A DNA stretch of 64,000 bases from an uncultured bacterium (GCA_902761035.1 CACWIW010000005.1:1-64000), one strand, 5' to 3'; shown: positions 16,595 through 24,517, counted from the stretch's first letter. Made by a program: numbers and translations. The notes: generated by a model from the letters alone, not told the origin.

Positions 16595-17587
16595 ATGAAT
16601 CGTAACCACGTATGCATAGACGTCGCCGCATTTCTCCTCTCCCTGGTCGTCGCCGCAGGCGCTGAGTCCATCCAAATTCCGCCCGGCAGCCCGGTCAACA
16701 GGCCGGTTCCCATGAAGCGAAGTGAGGGTGGGGCCGTGCGGGTGTGTACGTACAACATCGGCTGGGCGGCGGGTTCGCCAACCCACCCCGGATGCTGGGC
16801 CTCGCGCCGTGCAGACGTCGCCGCGCTCGTGCGCTCAAGCTCGCCGGATGTCGTCGCGTTTCAGGAGGTCGTTCCGGCGCAGGCCGGCTATCTGCGGGGG
16901 AAGATGCCGGAATACGGATTTGCAGGCGAATACCGCAATGCAGACCGCAAGAGCGGCCAAGGCAATCTTGTCGCTTGGCGTAGGGATCGTTTCGATCTGG
17001 TTGAGACGCGGACGTTCTGGCTTTCAGAGACGCCGGACGTTCCTGGCTCGAAGTCGTGGGGTTCTGGCTGGCTGCGTACCTGTACCCTCGCCGCGTTGCG
17101 CGAGAAACGCACGGGCGTTCGCATCTGTGTCGCGAGCGTCCACCTCGACTGCGCAAGCTCCCTTGCCAAAGAGGAGGGGATGCGTCTTGTGCTGCGCCGT
17201 CTGCCGGAATTCTCGGCCGGCGCTCCGGTCATTCTTGCCGGCGATTTCAACAGCAACGAGACCGACCCTGCGCCAATGCTTGCCGCAAAGGAGATGACAT
17301 ACGCGCTTTATGCGTCGGAAACGCCTCCTTCAGGTCCGTGGGGGACGACCTGCGCTGGTTTCCGGCGCAAGTCGCCGCCGATGTCGTTCGCGGATGCGCA
17401 GCGTGTTCCGCTGTCCGAACGCTGCACAAAGGAGGGCACGCGCCGCTACGGCGAGCGCATCGACTACATTTTCGTCTCGAAAGGCGTCCGCGTCTTGGAC
17501 TATGCGACGTACAATTTCCTGCGTCCTGGCCTTGACTTGTATCCCAGCGACCATTTCCCAGTCGTGGCAACCCTAAAAACAAAATAA
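16595..17587 (+). CDS. Secreted endonuclease/exonuclease/phosphatase family protein
   Basis: 330 residues from the ATG at 16595, which has AGGTGGA upstream and lies nine bases after the ATPase stop. An in-frame GTG at 16586 is less likely. A signal peptide ends near AAGAE. Family motifs are clear: CTYNIGW, AFQEV, GNLVAW, ASVHLD, LAGDFNSN, ERIDYIF and SDHFPV. These supply the metal-binding Glu/Asp and the catalytic His. Substrates in this superfamily range from nucleic acid to phospho-sugars and lipids, so the specificity is open. It resembles the N-terminal domain of the fusion at 7203, which suggests a shared extracytoplasmic role. It is close enough to be co-transcribed with the ATPase before it. 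Confidence 0.85.
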   Translation: MNRNHVCIDVAAFLLSLVVAAGAESIQIPPGSPVNRPVPMKRSEGGAVRVCTYNIGWAAGSPTHPGCWASRRADVAALVRSSSPDVVAFQEVVPAQAGYLRGKMPEYGFAGEYRNADRKSGQGNLVAWRRDRFDLVETRTFWLSETPDVPGSKSWGSGWLRTCTLAALREKRTGVRICVASVHLDCASSLAKEEGMRLVLRRLPEFSAGAPVILAGDFNSNETDPAPMLAAKEMTYALYASETPPSGPWGTTCAGFRRKSPPMSFADAQRVPLSERCTKEGTRRYGERIDYIFVSKGVRVLDYATYNFLRPGLDLYPSDHFPVVATLKTK

Positions 17588-17608
17588 TCTGTCTTTGTAA
17601 TTGACAAA
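17581..17608 (+). repeat. 28-bp element, copy 2 of 2
   Basis: Matches 3394-3421 at 27 of 28 positions. It contains the stop codon of the preceding gene and precedes the promoter of the Rpn-type gene. See copy 1 for its symmetry. Confidence 0.6.
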
Positions 17609-17609
17609 C

Positions 17610-17640
17610 GGCGATTCAAGGCGATTGACTTACAATCGCC
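17610..17640. repeat. Operator-like inverted repeat GGCGATTG/CAATCGCC
   Basis: GGCGATTG (17620-17627) and CAATCGCC (17633-17640) form a perfect 8-bp inverted repeat with a 5-bp centre that overlaps the -35 box. A further half-site GGCGATT sits at 17610-17616. Confidence 0.7.
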
Positions 17641-17654
17641 AAATATGATAGAAT
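17625..17654 (+). promoter_or_regulatory. Promoter of the Rpn-type nuclease gene
   Basis: TTGACT (17625-17630) and TAGAAT (17649-17654) are spaced by 18 bp; the ATG follows at 17710 behind GGGAAGGAGG. Confidence 0.65.
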
Positions 17655-17709
17655 TATGCCACTTTCTTTTGGGTGAATTATACACTTGAACGGGAAGGAG
17701 GAAACGAAA

Positions 17710-18690
17710 ATGGCAAAGTATCTTGATCCCAAGGCGGATGTGACCTTCAAGAAGGTTTTTGGCGAGCACAAGAATCTCGTCATAAGCCTCCTCAACGCCT
17801 TGTTGCCACTTGACGAGGGTAAGCAGGTCGAGTCGATAGAATATCTGCCGGCAGAACTTGTGCCACGCACCCCGACGAGCAAGAACACGATAGTCGATGT
17901 ACGCTGCGAAGAGACCGGAGGGCGCAAGTTCATCGTCGAGATGCAGATGAACTGGACGGCTGATTTCCGCGAGCGCGTCCTTTTCAACGCATCCAAGGCG
18001 TATGTCAGGCAGCTTGACAAGTCAGAACAGTACAACCTGCTCCAGCCAGTCTATGCGCTCAACTTCGTCAACAAGATTTTCGAGCCGGACATGGACGGAT
18101 ACTACCACTACTACAGGATGGTTCATGCCGAAGACAGCGGGAAAGTCCTCGAAGGTCTGCATCTCGTATTCATCGAGTTGCCGAAGTTCAAGGCGAAGAA
18201 CCTCACCGAGAAGAAGATGCAGGTGTTGTGGCTCCGCTTTCTGACTGAGATCGACGAGAAATCGAGAAGCGCTCCGGCCGAGCTTCTGGACAACCCGCAG
18301 ACGAGTCAGGCACTTGAGATACTCGAGGAGTCGGCGTACAGCGAGGCCGAGATGCTTGACTACGACAGGTACTGGGACCAGGTTCGCCGAGACAAGGCAC
18401 TGATGGACGAGCGCGACGCGGCTCGCGCCGAACTGGACGCGGCGACAGCCAAGCTTGACACGGCGACAGCCAAGCTTGACGCGGCGACGGCGCGGGCTGA
18501 CGCGGCGACGGCGCGGGCTGACGCGGCGACGGCGCGGGCTGACGCGGAAAAGGCGCGAGCCGATGCGGCAACGGAGAAGTTGCGGCAAGACAAACTCGAC
18601 ACCGCCCGCAACCTGAAGGCCATGCATCTTGCCGTTGAGCAAATTGCAACGGCGACCGGCCTCACCGTCGAGGAAATAGCGAAGTTGTAG
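17710..18690 (+). CDS. Rpn/PD-(D/E)XK nuclease family 'transposase-like' protein
   Basis: 326 residues; the ATG has AAGGAGG seven bases upstream. The N-terminus DPKADVTFKKVFG..KNLVISLLN is the signature of the PD-(D/E)XK family annotated as putative transposase or Rpn nuclease. The catalytic part follows as TIVDVRCEE and FIVEMQM. Rpn proteins are DNA endonucleases that promote RecA-independent recombination in E. coli; activity here is inferred. The C-terminus (residues about 240-305) is an Ala-rich coiled coil made by tandem 7-residue units, then a helix resembling the helical tail common in this family (IATATGLTVEEIAKL). The gene is single, with its own palindrome-covered promoter. Confidence 0.85.
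   Translation: MAKYLDPKADVTFKKVFGEHKNLVISLLNALLPLDEGKQVESIEYLPAELVPRTPTSKNTIVDVRCEETGGRKFIVEMQMNWTADFRERVLFNASKAYVRQLDKSEQYNLLQPVYALNFVNKIFEPDMDGYYHYYRMVHAEDSGKVLEGLHLVFIELPKFKAKNLTEKKMQVLWLRFLTEIDEKSRSAPAELLDNPQTSQALEILEESAYSEAEMLDYDRYWDQVRRDKALMDERDAARAELDAATAKLDTATAKLDAATARADAATARADAATARADAEKARADAATEKLRQDKLDTARNLKAMHLAVEQIATATGLTVEEIAKL
18436..18561 (+). repeat. Six 21-bp tandem repeats coding a coiled coil
   Basis: Six units of 21 bp start at 18436, 18457, 18478, 18499, 18520 and 18541. The three central units (18478-18540) are identical. Each codes seven residues of the form DAATA(K/R)(L/A). Near-identity at the DNA level suggests recent expansion by slippage. Confidence 0.85.
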
Positions 18691-18694
18691 AACC

Positions 18695-18874
18695 ATGCAC
18701 GCGTTACGCGCAGGGATATCGACGATGGTTGCCGCGTTTGCAATCGCCGCGTCCGCCATCGCAGCTGCGGCGAACGCCACGAAGACGCTGATGCTTCCCG
18801 GCGGCGCGACGATGGAGCTGATCTATGTGGCGCCCGGAGAGGCAAGGCTCTTGTTCGGGGAACTGTCCCCGTAA
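18695..18874 (+). pseudogene. Truncated start of a SUMF1/formylglycine-generating-enzyme-like lipo-/secreted protein
   Basis: 59 residues: a signal peptide (MHALRAG...AIAAAANA) followed by TLMLPGGATMELIYVAPGE. The latter is the recognisable N-terminal edge of SUMF1-like domains (LPGGATMEFxxVxPG). A complete domain would continue for more than 200 residues, but the frame ends after ELSP. The break is marked by a small perfect hairpin (CGGGGA, loop ACTG, TCCCCG, 18856-18871) that contains the last codons. No ribosome site is obvious. It lies four bases after the Rpn-type gene. I read it as the 5' remnant of a deleted gene. Confidence 0.6.
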
Positions 18875-18972
18875 GATGCGAGAGGGCATTTACGTTAAGG
18901 TGCCGGTGGTATGGAAACTTGCGCAACGGATGCTTTTTGCGAAAAACTGATTTTGAAATGCGAGGAAATGCA

Positions 18973-21279
18973 ATGATGGCCAGAATGTTCTTGATGTCGT
19001 GTGTACTCGCTGCTACGGCGATGGCCGCTGCGGACGAGCTTGATGCAGACTGGATCGCGCAGGACGGTGCGGCGTCGACGAACGGCGTTTCGCATGCGGT
19101 ATGGCGCGCGGAGATGCTTGCGCGGCGCGAGAGGCGCCTCGCGCCCGTCGCCGCGTTCGCGAAGAAGTGGGTCTATTGTCGGCACTACGTCATGGGTGGA
19201 AGCCATTATGCGTACACGGAGGCGCTGAGTGACGCGGAAGGATGGCACAACTACGCCGCGATTGGTTCATCCCTCTGCATGGCGGAGTACGATCCCTCGG
19301 GGCTGTGGAAGGAGACGGTGCTTCTTGAGACGAAGGATGGGTGTTTCCGCGACGTGGACGTTTCGCCGGACGGCAAGCGCATTCTCTACTCCTTCAAGGC
19401 GAGCGAGAAGGGTGACGACTTCCATCTCTATGAAATGGAACTCGCCACGCGCCAGGTGCGCCAGCTTACGTTCGGCAAGGCCGTCGCCGACTACGAGGGC
19501 TGCTATCTCCCCGACGGACGCATCGTCTTCAACTCGACGCGCTGCATCCAAGTGGTGGACTGCGTGATGCGCAACGAGGTGAGCAACCTCTACCGCTGCG
19601 AGGCGGACGGCTCCAACATCACGCGCATCACGTTCGACCAGGTCCACGACAACTATCCCACGCTCGCGTGGGACGGACGGGTGCTCTACACCCGCTGGGA
19701 CTACAACGACCGGTCCCAGATGTTCCCGCAGCCGCTTTTCTCAATGAACGCCGACGGCACGAACCAACGGGCGCTCTACGGCGGCAACTCGTGGTTCCCG
19801 ACGTCGCTTGTCCACGCGCGCGCCGTGCCGGGGAGTCCGCTTTTCTTCGGCGTCTGCACCGGACACCACACGGCCCAGCCGGGCGAGCTGATGCGGTTTG
19901 ATCCGCGCGAGGGCCGCGAGGAGGCGGACGGTGCGTGGCAGCTCGCGCCCCTCCGCCGCGCGAAGGCGCGGAAGGGCGTGGACATTGACGGCCAGAACGG
20001 GAGCATCGCCGCATATCCGTATCCCGTCACAGAGCGCGACGTGGTGCTGTCGTATCTGCCGCAGGGATGGCGGCGCGACAAGAAGGGGCGGCCGATCTCC
20101 CGCGACCAGAAGGCGCCGCTTGCGCTGTATTGGACGGACGTTGACGGCGCACGCGAACTTCTCGTCGCGCAGGACGGCAAGCCGCCGTGCGGACGGCCCG
20201 TGCCCGTGCGCGCGCGGACGCTTCCGAAGGTCGCGTCCGTCCGGCCGGACGAGACGCTGAAGACCGGGATGGTGGCGGTGCAGGATGTCTATGTCGGCGA
20301 GGCGATGAAGGGCGTCAAGCGGGGAACCGTCAAGTCGATGCGCGTGGTGTCGCTCGACTTCCGACAGGCGGGAATCGGGTACAACAGCAACGGCGGTCCC
20401 GGCGGCGGGGGCATTTCGTCCACCCCGCCCGCGCTCGGCAACTGCACGTGGGACGTCAAGCGCGTGCTGGGCGAAGTGCCCGTGGCGAAGGACGGCTCTG
20501 TCGCGTTCAAGGCGCCTGTGCGCACGCCGATCTACTTCCAACTGCTCGACGAGAACGGACGCATGGTGCAGACGATGCGGAGCTGGACCGTCCTGCAGCC
20601 CGGCGAGACGGCGAGCTGCGTGGGATGCCATGAGTCGGCGAACACCGCGCCGGACTTCAAGGCCGCGAAGGCCGCCGCGCTGGACGCGGTCGCGGAGGTG
20701 AAGCTCCCGACGCGCGGGTTCAGCTTCGCGAAGGACGTCCAGCCGATCCTCGAACGCCGGTGCGTCCGCTGCCACAGTCCGCACAGCAACGCGGGGATCC
20801 CCGACCTCACGGGCAAGCCGGTGCGCGACCAGCTCTCGTGCCGCGACTGGTCGCGCGCGTACCTGTCGCTCACGCAGGCGCGGCGCGTTTCGCCGCCATT
20901 CAACCATCTCGCCATACCGCATCAGCTGGAACCCAAATACCTTAACGGCAACATGAAAGACAGGAACGGACGCTGGGTGGCCAATCCCTACGCGAAGAAC
21001 GGGTACGTGAACTGGGTCAGTTCGGCGTCCGAGCCGACGCTGATCCCGCCGCTCACGTACGGCTCGCGCACGAGCCGCCTCTTCACGGAACGTCTCGACA
21101 AGGGCCACGCCAAGGGAATCACCGACGCTGAGAAGCGCGTGCTTGCGTGCTGGGTCGATCTCTGTGTCCCGTTCTGCGGCGACTACGAGGAGGGGGCCGC
21201 GTGGAACGAACAGGAACGCGCCTTCTGGGACTACTACACGAAAAAGCGTGCTGAATTCGCAACGGCTGCGGAACGGTGA
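18973..21279 (+). CDS. HzsA-related PD40-type protein with two c-type haem sites
   Basis: 768 residues. The start at 18973 has GAGGAA five bases upstream; earlier in-frame ATGs lack a site. A short signal peptide ends near AMAAA. The N-terminal half has WD40/PD40-like beta-propeller motifs (DVDVSPDGKRILYSF, YLPDGRIVF), and the C-terminal half contains CVGCH (about 550) and CVRCH (about 597), two covalent haem attachment motifs. The overall plan matches HzsA-related proteins of Planctomycetes and Verrucomicrobia, relatives of the hydrazine synthase alpha subunit. Hydrazine chemistry is not implied. Haem attachment needs export and a cytochrome c maturation system, which cannot be seen here. 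It lies 12 bases before the mannonate dehydratase gene, so both may be one transcript. Confidence 0.75.
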   Translation: MMARMFLMSCVLAATAMAAADELDADWIAQDGAASTNGVSHAVWRAEMLARRERRLAPVAAFAKKWVYCRHYVMGGSHYAYTEALSDAEGWHNYAAIGSSLCMAEYDPSGLWKETVLLETKDGCFRDVDVSPDGKRILYSFKASEKGDDFHLYEMELATRQVRQLTFGKAVADYEGCYLPDGRIVFNSTRCIQVVDCVMRNEVSNLYRCEADGSNITRITFDQVHDNYPTLAWDGRVLYTRWDYNDRSQMFPQPLFSMNADGTNQRALYGGNSWFPTSLVHARAVPGSPLFFGVCTGHHTAQPGELMRFDPREGREEADGAWQLAPLRRAKARKGVDIDGQNGSIAAYPYPVTERDVVLSYLPQGWRRDKKGRPISRDQKAPLALYWTDVDGARELLVAQDGKPPCGRPVPVRARTLPKVASVRPDETLKTGMVAVQDVYVGEAMKGVKRGTVKSMRVVSLDFRQAGIGYNSNGGPGGGGISSTPPALGNCTWDVKRVLGEVPVAKDGSVAFKAPVRTPIYFQLLDENGRMVQTMRSWTVLQPGETASCVGCHESANTAPDFKAAKAAALDAVAEVKLPTRGFSFAKDVQPILERRCVRCHSPHSNAGIPDLTGKPVRDQLSCRDWSRAYLSLTQARRVSPPFNHLAIPHQLEPKYLNGNMKDRNGRWVANPYAKNGYVNWVSSASEPTLIPPLTYGSRTSRLFTERLDKGHAKGITDAEKRVLACWVDLCVPFCGDYEEGAAWNEQERAFWDYYTKKRAEFATAAER

Positions 21280-21291
21280 GGGGGAATAAGA

Positions 21292-22401
21292 ATGAAACTG
21301 GTTGAATTCGTTCCGCCGACGCCGCATCCGCTGTGGGAGCTATGTCCCCAGATGGGGATTACGGATGTTATCGTGAAGGTTAATCCCGAACTGACGGGGT
21401 TGTCCGATCCGTGGAGATACGAAACGCTCGCGTCTATCGTCTCGCGCCTCAAGTCCGCCGGGCTTAAAGTGGTGGGGCTTGAAGGCGATCCGTTTGACAT
21501 GACGCCGATTAAGGAGTTTGGGGAACGGGGAATTGGGAATGGGGAATTGGAAATTGGAAATGGGGAACGGGAAGAGGCGCTTGCGCACTACCGCGAGTTA
21601 TTGGAGTCGATGGGACGGTTGGGGATAAAGCTGCTATGCTACAATTTCATGGTTGGAAAGGGCTGGTCGCGTACCGGTGTGCGCGAAGGCCGCGGCGGGG
21701 CGAAAGCGACCTTCTTCTCGCTGAGGGAAACCGAAAAGAAAAGGACTTCCGACTTCGGACATCAGACATCCAGCACTGAAGTCAGAAGTCTGAAGTCCGA
21801 AGACCTCATCCTCAACCACGAACAGGTGTGGGCGAACTACGAATACTTCATAAAGGCCGTGATGCCGACGGCGGAGAAGTGGGGCATACGCATGGGGCTC
21901 CATCCCGACGACCCTTGCCTCCCGTCCCTTGGCGGCTACGCGCGCATATTCGGATCCATCGAGTCATACGACCGCGCATACTCTATTTACCCCTCGCCGT
22001 CCAACGCCGTCACCTTCTGCCAGGCGAACTTCAAGTTGATGGGTGTCGACCTCGCCGAGACGGCGCGGTATTTTGGTAAGCGCATCGCCTTCATCCACAT
22101 ACGTGACGTGGAGGGCGACAAGACCGACTTCACGGAGCTTTTCCACGACCAGGGCGACGTTGACCAGTTCGCACTCATGCGCGTTTACCGCGAACTGGGG
22201 CTTGACGTTCCTGTGCGCGGTGACCACGTGCCCGAGATGGCATACGACCGCGTGCTTACGCCCGAAGGTACTCCCGGTTACTTCACCCTTGGCCGCCTCT
22301 TCGCGAATGGATACATAAAGGCATTGTTGCAGGGAACGTGTCCGTCTGCAAGTGGTCGGCATGGAGATCGTGCGTCGCAGGAAGTGATCAACAAACCGTA
22401 A
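21292..22401 (+). CDS. uxuA: Mannonate dehydratase
   Basis: 369 residues of the UxuA family, which dehydrates D-mannonate to 2-keto-3-deoxygluconate in hexuronate breakdown. Diagnostic stretches are KLLCYNFM.G.GWSRT, ENYEYF-like ANYEYFIKAVMP, MGLHPDDPCLPSL, the NAVTFCQA segment, FIHIRDVEG, HDQGDVDQF and VRGDHVPEM, which supply the metal-binding His/Cys/Asp residues. GGGGGAATAAGA precedes the ATG. Two low-complexity insertions interrupt the chain relative to the family: a GNGELEIGNGE-type segment (about 77-92) and an SDFGHQTSSTEVRSLKSE segment (about 151-170). Both are encoded by heptanucleotide arrays and fall between recognisable blocks, so activity may survive. Confidence 0.85.
   Translation: MKLVEFVPPTPHPLWELCPQMGITDVIVKVNPELTGLSDPWRYETLASIVSRLKSAGLKVVGLEGDPFDMTPIKEFGERGIGNGELEIGNGEREEALAHYRELLESMGRLGIKLLCYNFMVGKGWSRTGVREGRGGAKATFFSLRETEKKRTSDFGHQTSSTEVRSLKSEDLILNHEQVWANYEYFIKAVMPTAEKWGIRMGLHPDDPCLPSLGGYARIFGSIESYDRAYSIYPSPSNAVTFCQANFKLMGVDLAETARYFGKRIAFIHIRDVEGDKTDFTELFHDQGDVDQFALMRVYRELGLDVPVRGDHVPEMAYDRVLTPEGTPGYFTLGRLFANGYIKALLQGTCPSASGRHGDRASQEVINKP
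21521..21569 (+). repeat. Seven GGGAATT-type heptamers inside uxuA
   Basis: Seven consecutive 7-bp units (consensus GGGAATN, with GGAAATT/GGAAATG variants) run from 21521 to 21569. The reading frame is kept through the array. Confidence 0.8.
21744..21799. repeat. Inverted heptamer array inside uxuA
   Basis: Four forward units of GAC(T/A)TC(N) (21744-21771), a 7-bp spacer, then three reverse-complement units AAGTC(N)G (21779-21799). The two halves can pair as an imperfect hairpin. The frame stays open. Confidence 0.75.
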
Positions 22402-22418
22402 ATGACATGGAGGTGTAA

Positions 22419-23540
22419 ATGAAGAATTTACTTGTTGTTTTTTCGGCTATTTTCATCTTGGCGGCGGCTGGTGTCGAAAAGGTGCCGGATGCCCTGAAGG
22501 TGGTGTTCTACTGCGACAGGGGCGTGGGCGTTGACCTCGTGGGACGGCTCATGGACGACTGCCCAGAGTTCATCGTCACGTTTGCGAACGGCAAGGAAAT
22601 CGGCGAAGGCGCGCTCAACGGCGCGGATATGGTTGTTCACTCCGGCGGCAGCGGAGAGTCGCAGTTCTTCGGGCTTGGCGAGAAGGGCGTTGCTGCGGAG
22701 AGGGAGTTCGTTAAAAAAGGCGGGTTGTACCACGGCACATGCGCCGGCGCGTTCCTCGTGCTGGAGGAGACGCGCCGCAAACGCAACCAGATGGTTCCTT
22801 TCAAGCCCGACGATCCGGAGCACTACAGGGGCGGCGCAACGGTCGAGCTCGAATTCACGGAGGCGGGACTCGCCGCAATGGGACAGAAGGGACCGCGCAT
22901 GGTCCGCTACCACGGCGGCCCCGCGATGATTCCGGGGAAACCGGTAGAAGGCGCGGACATGAAGGTGTTCGCGTACTATGGCAAGAAGATGGAGAAAATC
23001 GAAAAGCCGGAGGCGGACGTCCGTGGTATGACGGGCAAGGCGGCCATCATCGCGGGGACGTTCGGGAAGGGCAAGATATTCATCTGCGGTCCTCATCCCG
23101 AAAGCGGCAGAAGCACGCAGGACATCTTCTACAAGGGACTTGAATGGCTCACCGGACGCAAACTGCATCCCTCGCCCAAGAAGCGCATCGCCGGCGCACC
23201 CAACGTCTATGCGCCGATGGGATACAACACGCCGGAGGGCGCCCGAATGTTGCAGACGCTCTGGCACAGCGCAGACTGCAACCGCGTACTTTCTCCCGCG
23301 AAGGGAGATGTTGCATTGCTGATCGGCCCAAAGAAGAAGACGTTCAAGGAACTCAAGGATTTCAAGGGTCCGGTAATCGTCCTTTCAAACCACGCCGATA
23401 CCACTGCCGGAATCAAGGCATCCGGGCGGAAGGATTTGATCGTGGTATCGTCCGCCGCCGAAGCCACGGCAAAGCTGAAAGAATCCCTCGCGAAGCTAAA
23501 AAACTGCAAAAAGAACGACGACAAGACGGGTGGAAAGTAG
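22419..23540 (+). CDS. Secreted BPL_N/class I amidotransferase-like protein
   Basis: 373 residues with a signal peptide (about 20 residues) and GGAGGTG seven bases before the ATG. The domain spanning about 25-245 resembles BPL_N (biotin-protein-ligase N-terminal-like), a class I glutamine amidotransferase-like fold. A nucleophile-elbow motif HGTCAGAF lies at 104-111 with Cys107, preceded by DMVVHSGGSGES. A histidine (RYHGGP) and an acidic residue that could complete a triad are present. A C-terminal part of about 120 residues has no clear match and ends in a Lys-rich tail. Such proteins are found in PVC genomes as exported proteins of unknown substrate. The gene follows uxuA by 17 bases and probably ends that transcription unit. 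Confidence 0.7.
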   Translation: MKNLLVVFSAIFILAAAGVEKVPDALKVVFYCDRGVGVDLVGRLMDDCPEFIVTFANGKEIGEGALNGADMVVHSGGSGESQFFGLGEKGVAAEREFVKKGGLYHGTCAGAFLVLEETRRKRNQMVPFKPDDPEHYRGGATVELEFTEAGLAAMGQKGPRMVRYHGGPAMIPGKPVEGADMKVFAYYGKKMEKIEKPEADVRGMTGKAAIIAGTFGKGKIFICGPHPESGRSTQDIFYKGLEWLTGRKLHPSPKKRIAGAPNVYAPMGYNTPEGARMLQTLWHSADCNRVLSPAKGDVALLIGPKKKTFKELKDFKGPVIVLSNHADTTAGIKASGRKDLIVVSSAAEATAKLKESLAKLKNCKKNDDKTGGK

Positions 23541-23550
23541 CCGGAAGATT

Positions 23551-23559
23551 TGCTATAAT
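23551..23559 (+). promoter_or_regulatory. Extended -10 element upstream of the hairpin array
   Basis: TGCTATAAT is a consensus extended -10, placed 11 bases after the preceding stop codon. No protein frame of any length follows. The expected transcript would start near 23566 and enter the 44-bp hairpin array at 23600. Confidence 0.55.
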
Positions 23560-23599
23560 CACGCAAAGGCAAGCAACTTCAGCCAAAAACCGCTGCGAC

Positions 23600-23777
23600 T
23601 TTTAAGTTAAAACCTCAGTGAGGGGAGGTTGAGCTCTCAATGAGACTCAAAAATCCCCTCGGTGAGGGGAGATCGAAACCGGAGTAAGTCTCAAAAATCC
23701 CCCCAGCGTAGGGGGATTGAAACCGCCGTGGGTCTCAAAAATCCCCCCGTCCTAGGGAGAAGCGATTCCCCTCCTGG
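23600..23777 (+). repeat. 44-bp tandem hairpin array (four degenerate units)
   Basis: Units start at 23600, 23644, 23688 and 23732. Units 2-4 begin G(A/T)CTCAAAAATCCCC; each has complementary C- and G-runs around a variable loop (loops GGT, CAGCGTA and others), and units 2-3 end in GA(T)(T/C)GAAACC plus 8-9 bases. Unit 1 keeps only the central hairpin. The ATTGAAAC end is CRISPR-like, but a 44-bp period leaves no room for a spacer and no cas gene is near. Confidence 0.7.
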
Positions 23778-23956
23778 TGGGAAGCGAAGTCCGTCTTGAG
23801 CCCCCTGAATCTTCAACTTCCTTGCTCAAAGCACTCATACAAGCGTCTTCATCGCAGAAAGAAATTTGAATTTGCCGTTAATTGGTGTAAATGCTCAATG
23901 AATTAGCGATAATGGTGTTTAAAGGGTGAATTTGCTTGTGCAATCTGTCACAATGC

Positions 23957-23975
23957 TGTCACAAAAAGTGTGACA
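23957..23975. repeat. TGTCAC-N7-GTGACA inverted repeat
   Basis: TGTCAC (23957-23962) and GTGACA (23970-23975) form a short operator-like palindrome; a third half-site TGTCAC is at 23946-23951. No gene follows closely. The rest of 23780-24250 holds no gene I can support. Confidence 0.35.
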
Positions 23976-24251
23976 ACGATGCGACAAAAATCACATGGTC
24001 GTTTTGTGTGTATATCTAAATATGCCACGTCTGATGCTGCTTTTACTTGGATATGGAGTATATATCGGAAATTTGAAAGACTTCCTGCGATGGATGGCCG
24101 TCTGCCGTAATCTTGACGTCTCACCAGAGGGCTGTTCAATGTGGCCATAGTAGTTGACGTTGGTGGAGCGGATGGAATCGATCCGCGCCGTAATATCGCG
24201 GACACACCTCATTCCAAGTATATACCAATTGTACGCAGGACAGAGATAAAA

Positions 24252-24278
24252 GGTGGGGCGAGGCGTCCCGCCGAGCCG
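24252..24278 (-). repeat. REP-like palindrome, intergenic copy
   Basis: Read on the minus strand this matches 57962-57988 inside the BatA/VWA gene at 24 of 27 positions. Two of the three differences are a G-C to C-G swap that preserves base pairing. This is the only intergenic member of the family seen here. The stretch 24280-24510 holds nothing else I can support. Confidence 0.6.
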
Positions 24279-24517
24279 TAGTGGGCTGGGATAGCTATAC
24301 CGATGGCCGCGTCTCCATTAGATGGAGGTTTACAGGTCGGTTGTAGGGGCGTAAGCGGTTGTCTTCAACGGACGAAAACGCCATTTTCCAGAAACCTATA
24401 TATAAGGGCGCGCGCGCTAAGGTGATTACGTCCCCCATACTCCCAAGCACATTGATATGTCCGTTTAATCCCATGCGCCTTGGGGTATAACGCAAAAGTT
24501 TAGGTCACTACTATGAG

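Noticed and set aside
17710-18690. A true transposon
   Set aside because: The gene belongs to the family often labelled transposase, but there are no terminal inverted repeats or target duplications around it.
23600-23777. CRISPR array
   Set aside because: A 44-bp period leaves about 8 bases for a spacer, units are degenerate, and no cas gene is visible. It is listed as a hairpin array instead.
23948-24212. Minus-strand frames of 73 and 85 codons in the non-coding island
   Set aside because: Two overlapping frames of similar length without ribosome sites. A decayed gene is possible but cannot be supported.
24295-24495. A 66-codon minus-strand frame
   Set aside because: No ribosome site, domain or codon bias supports it.
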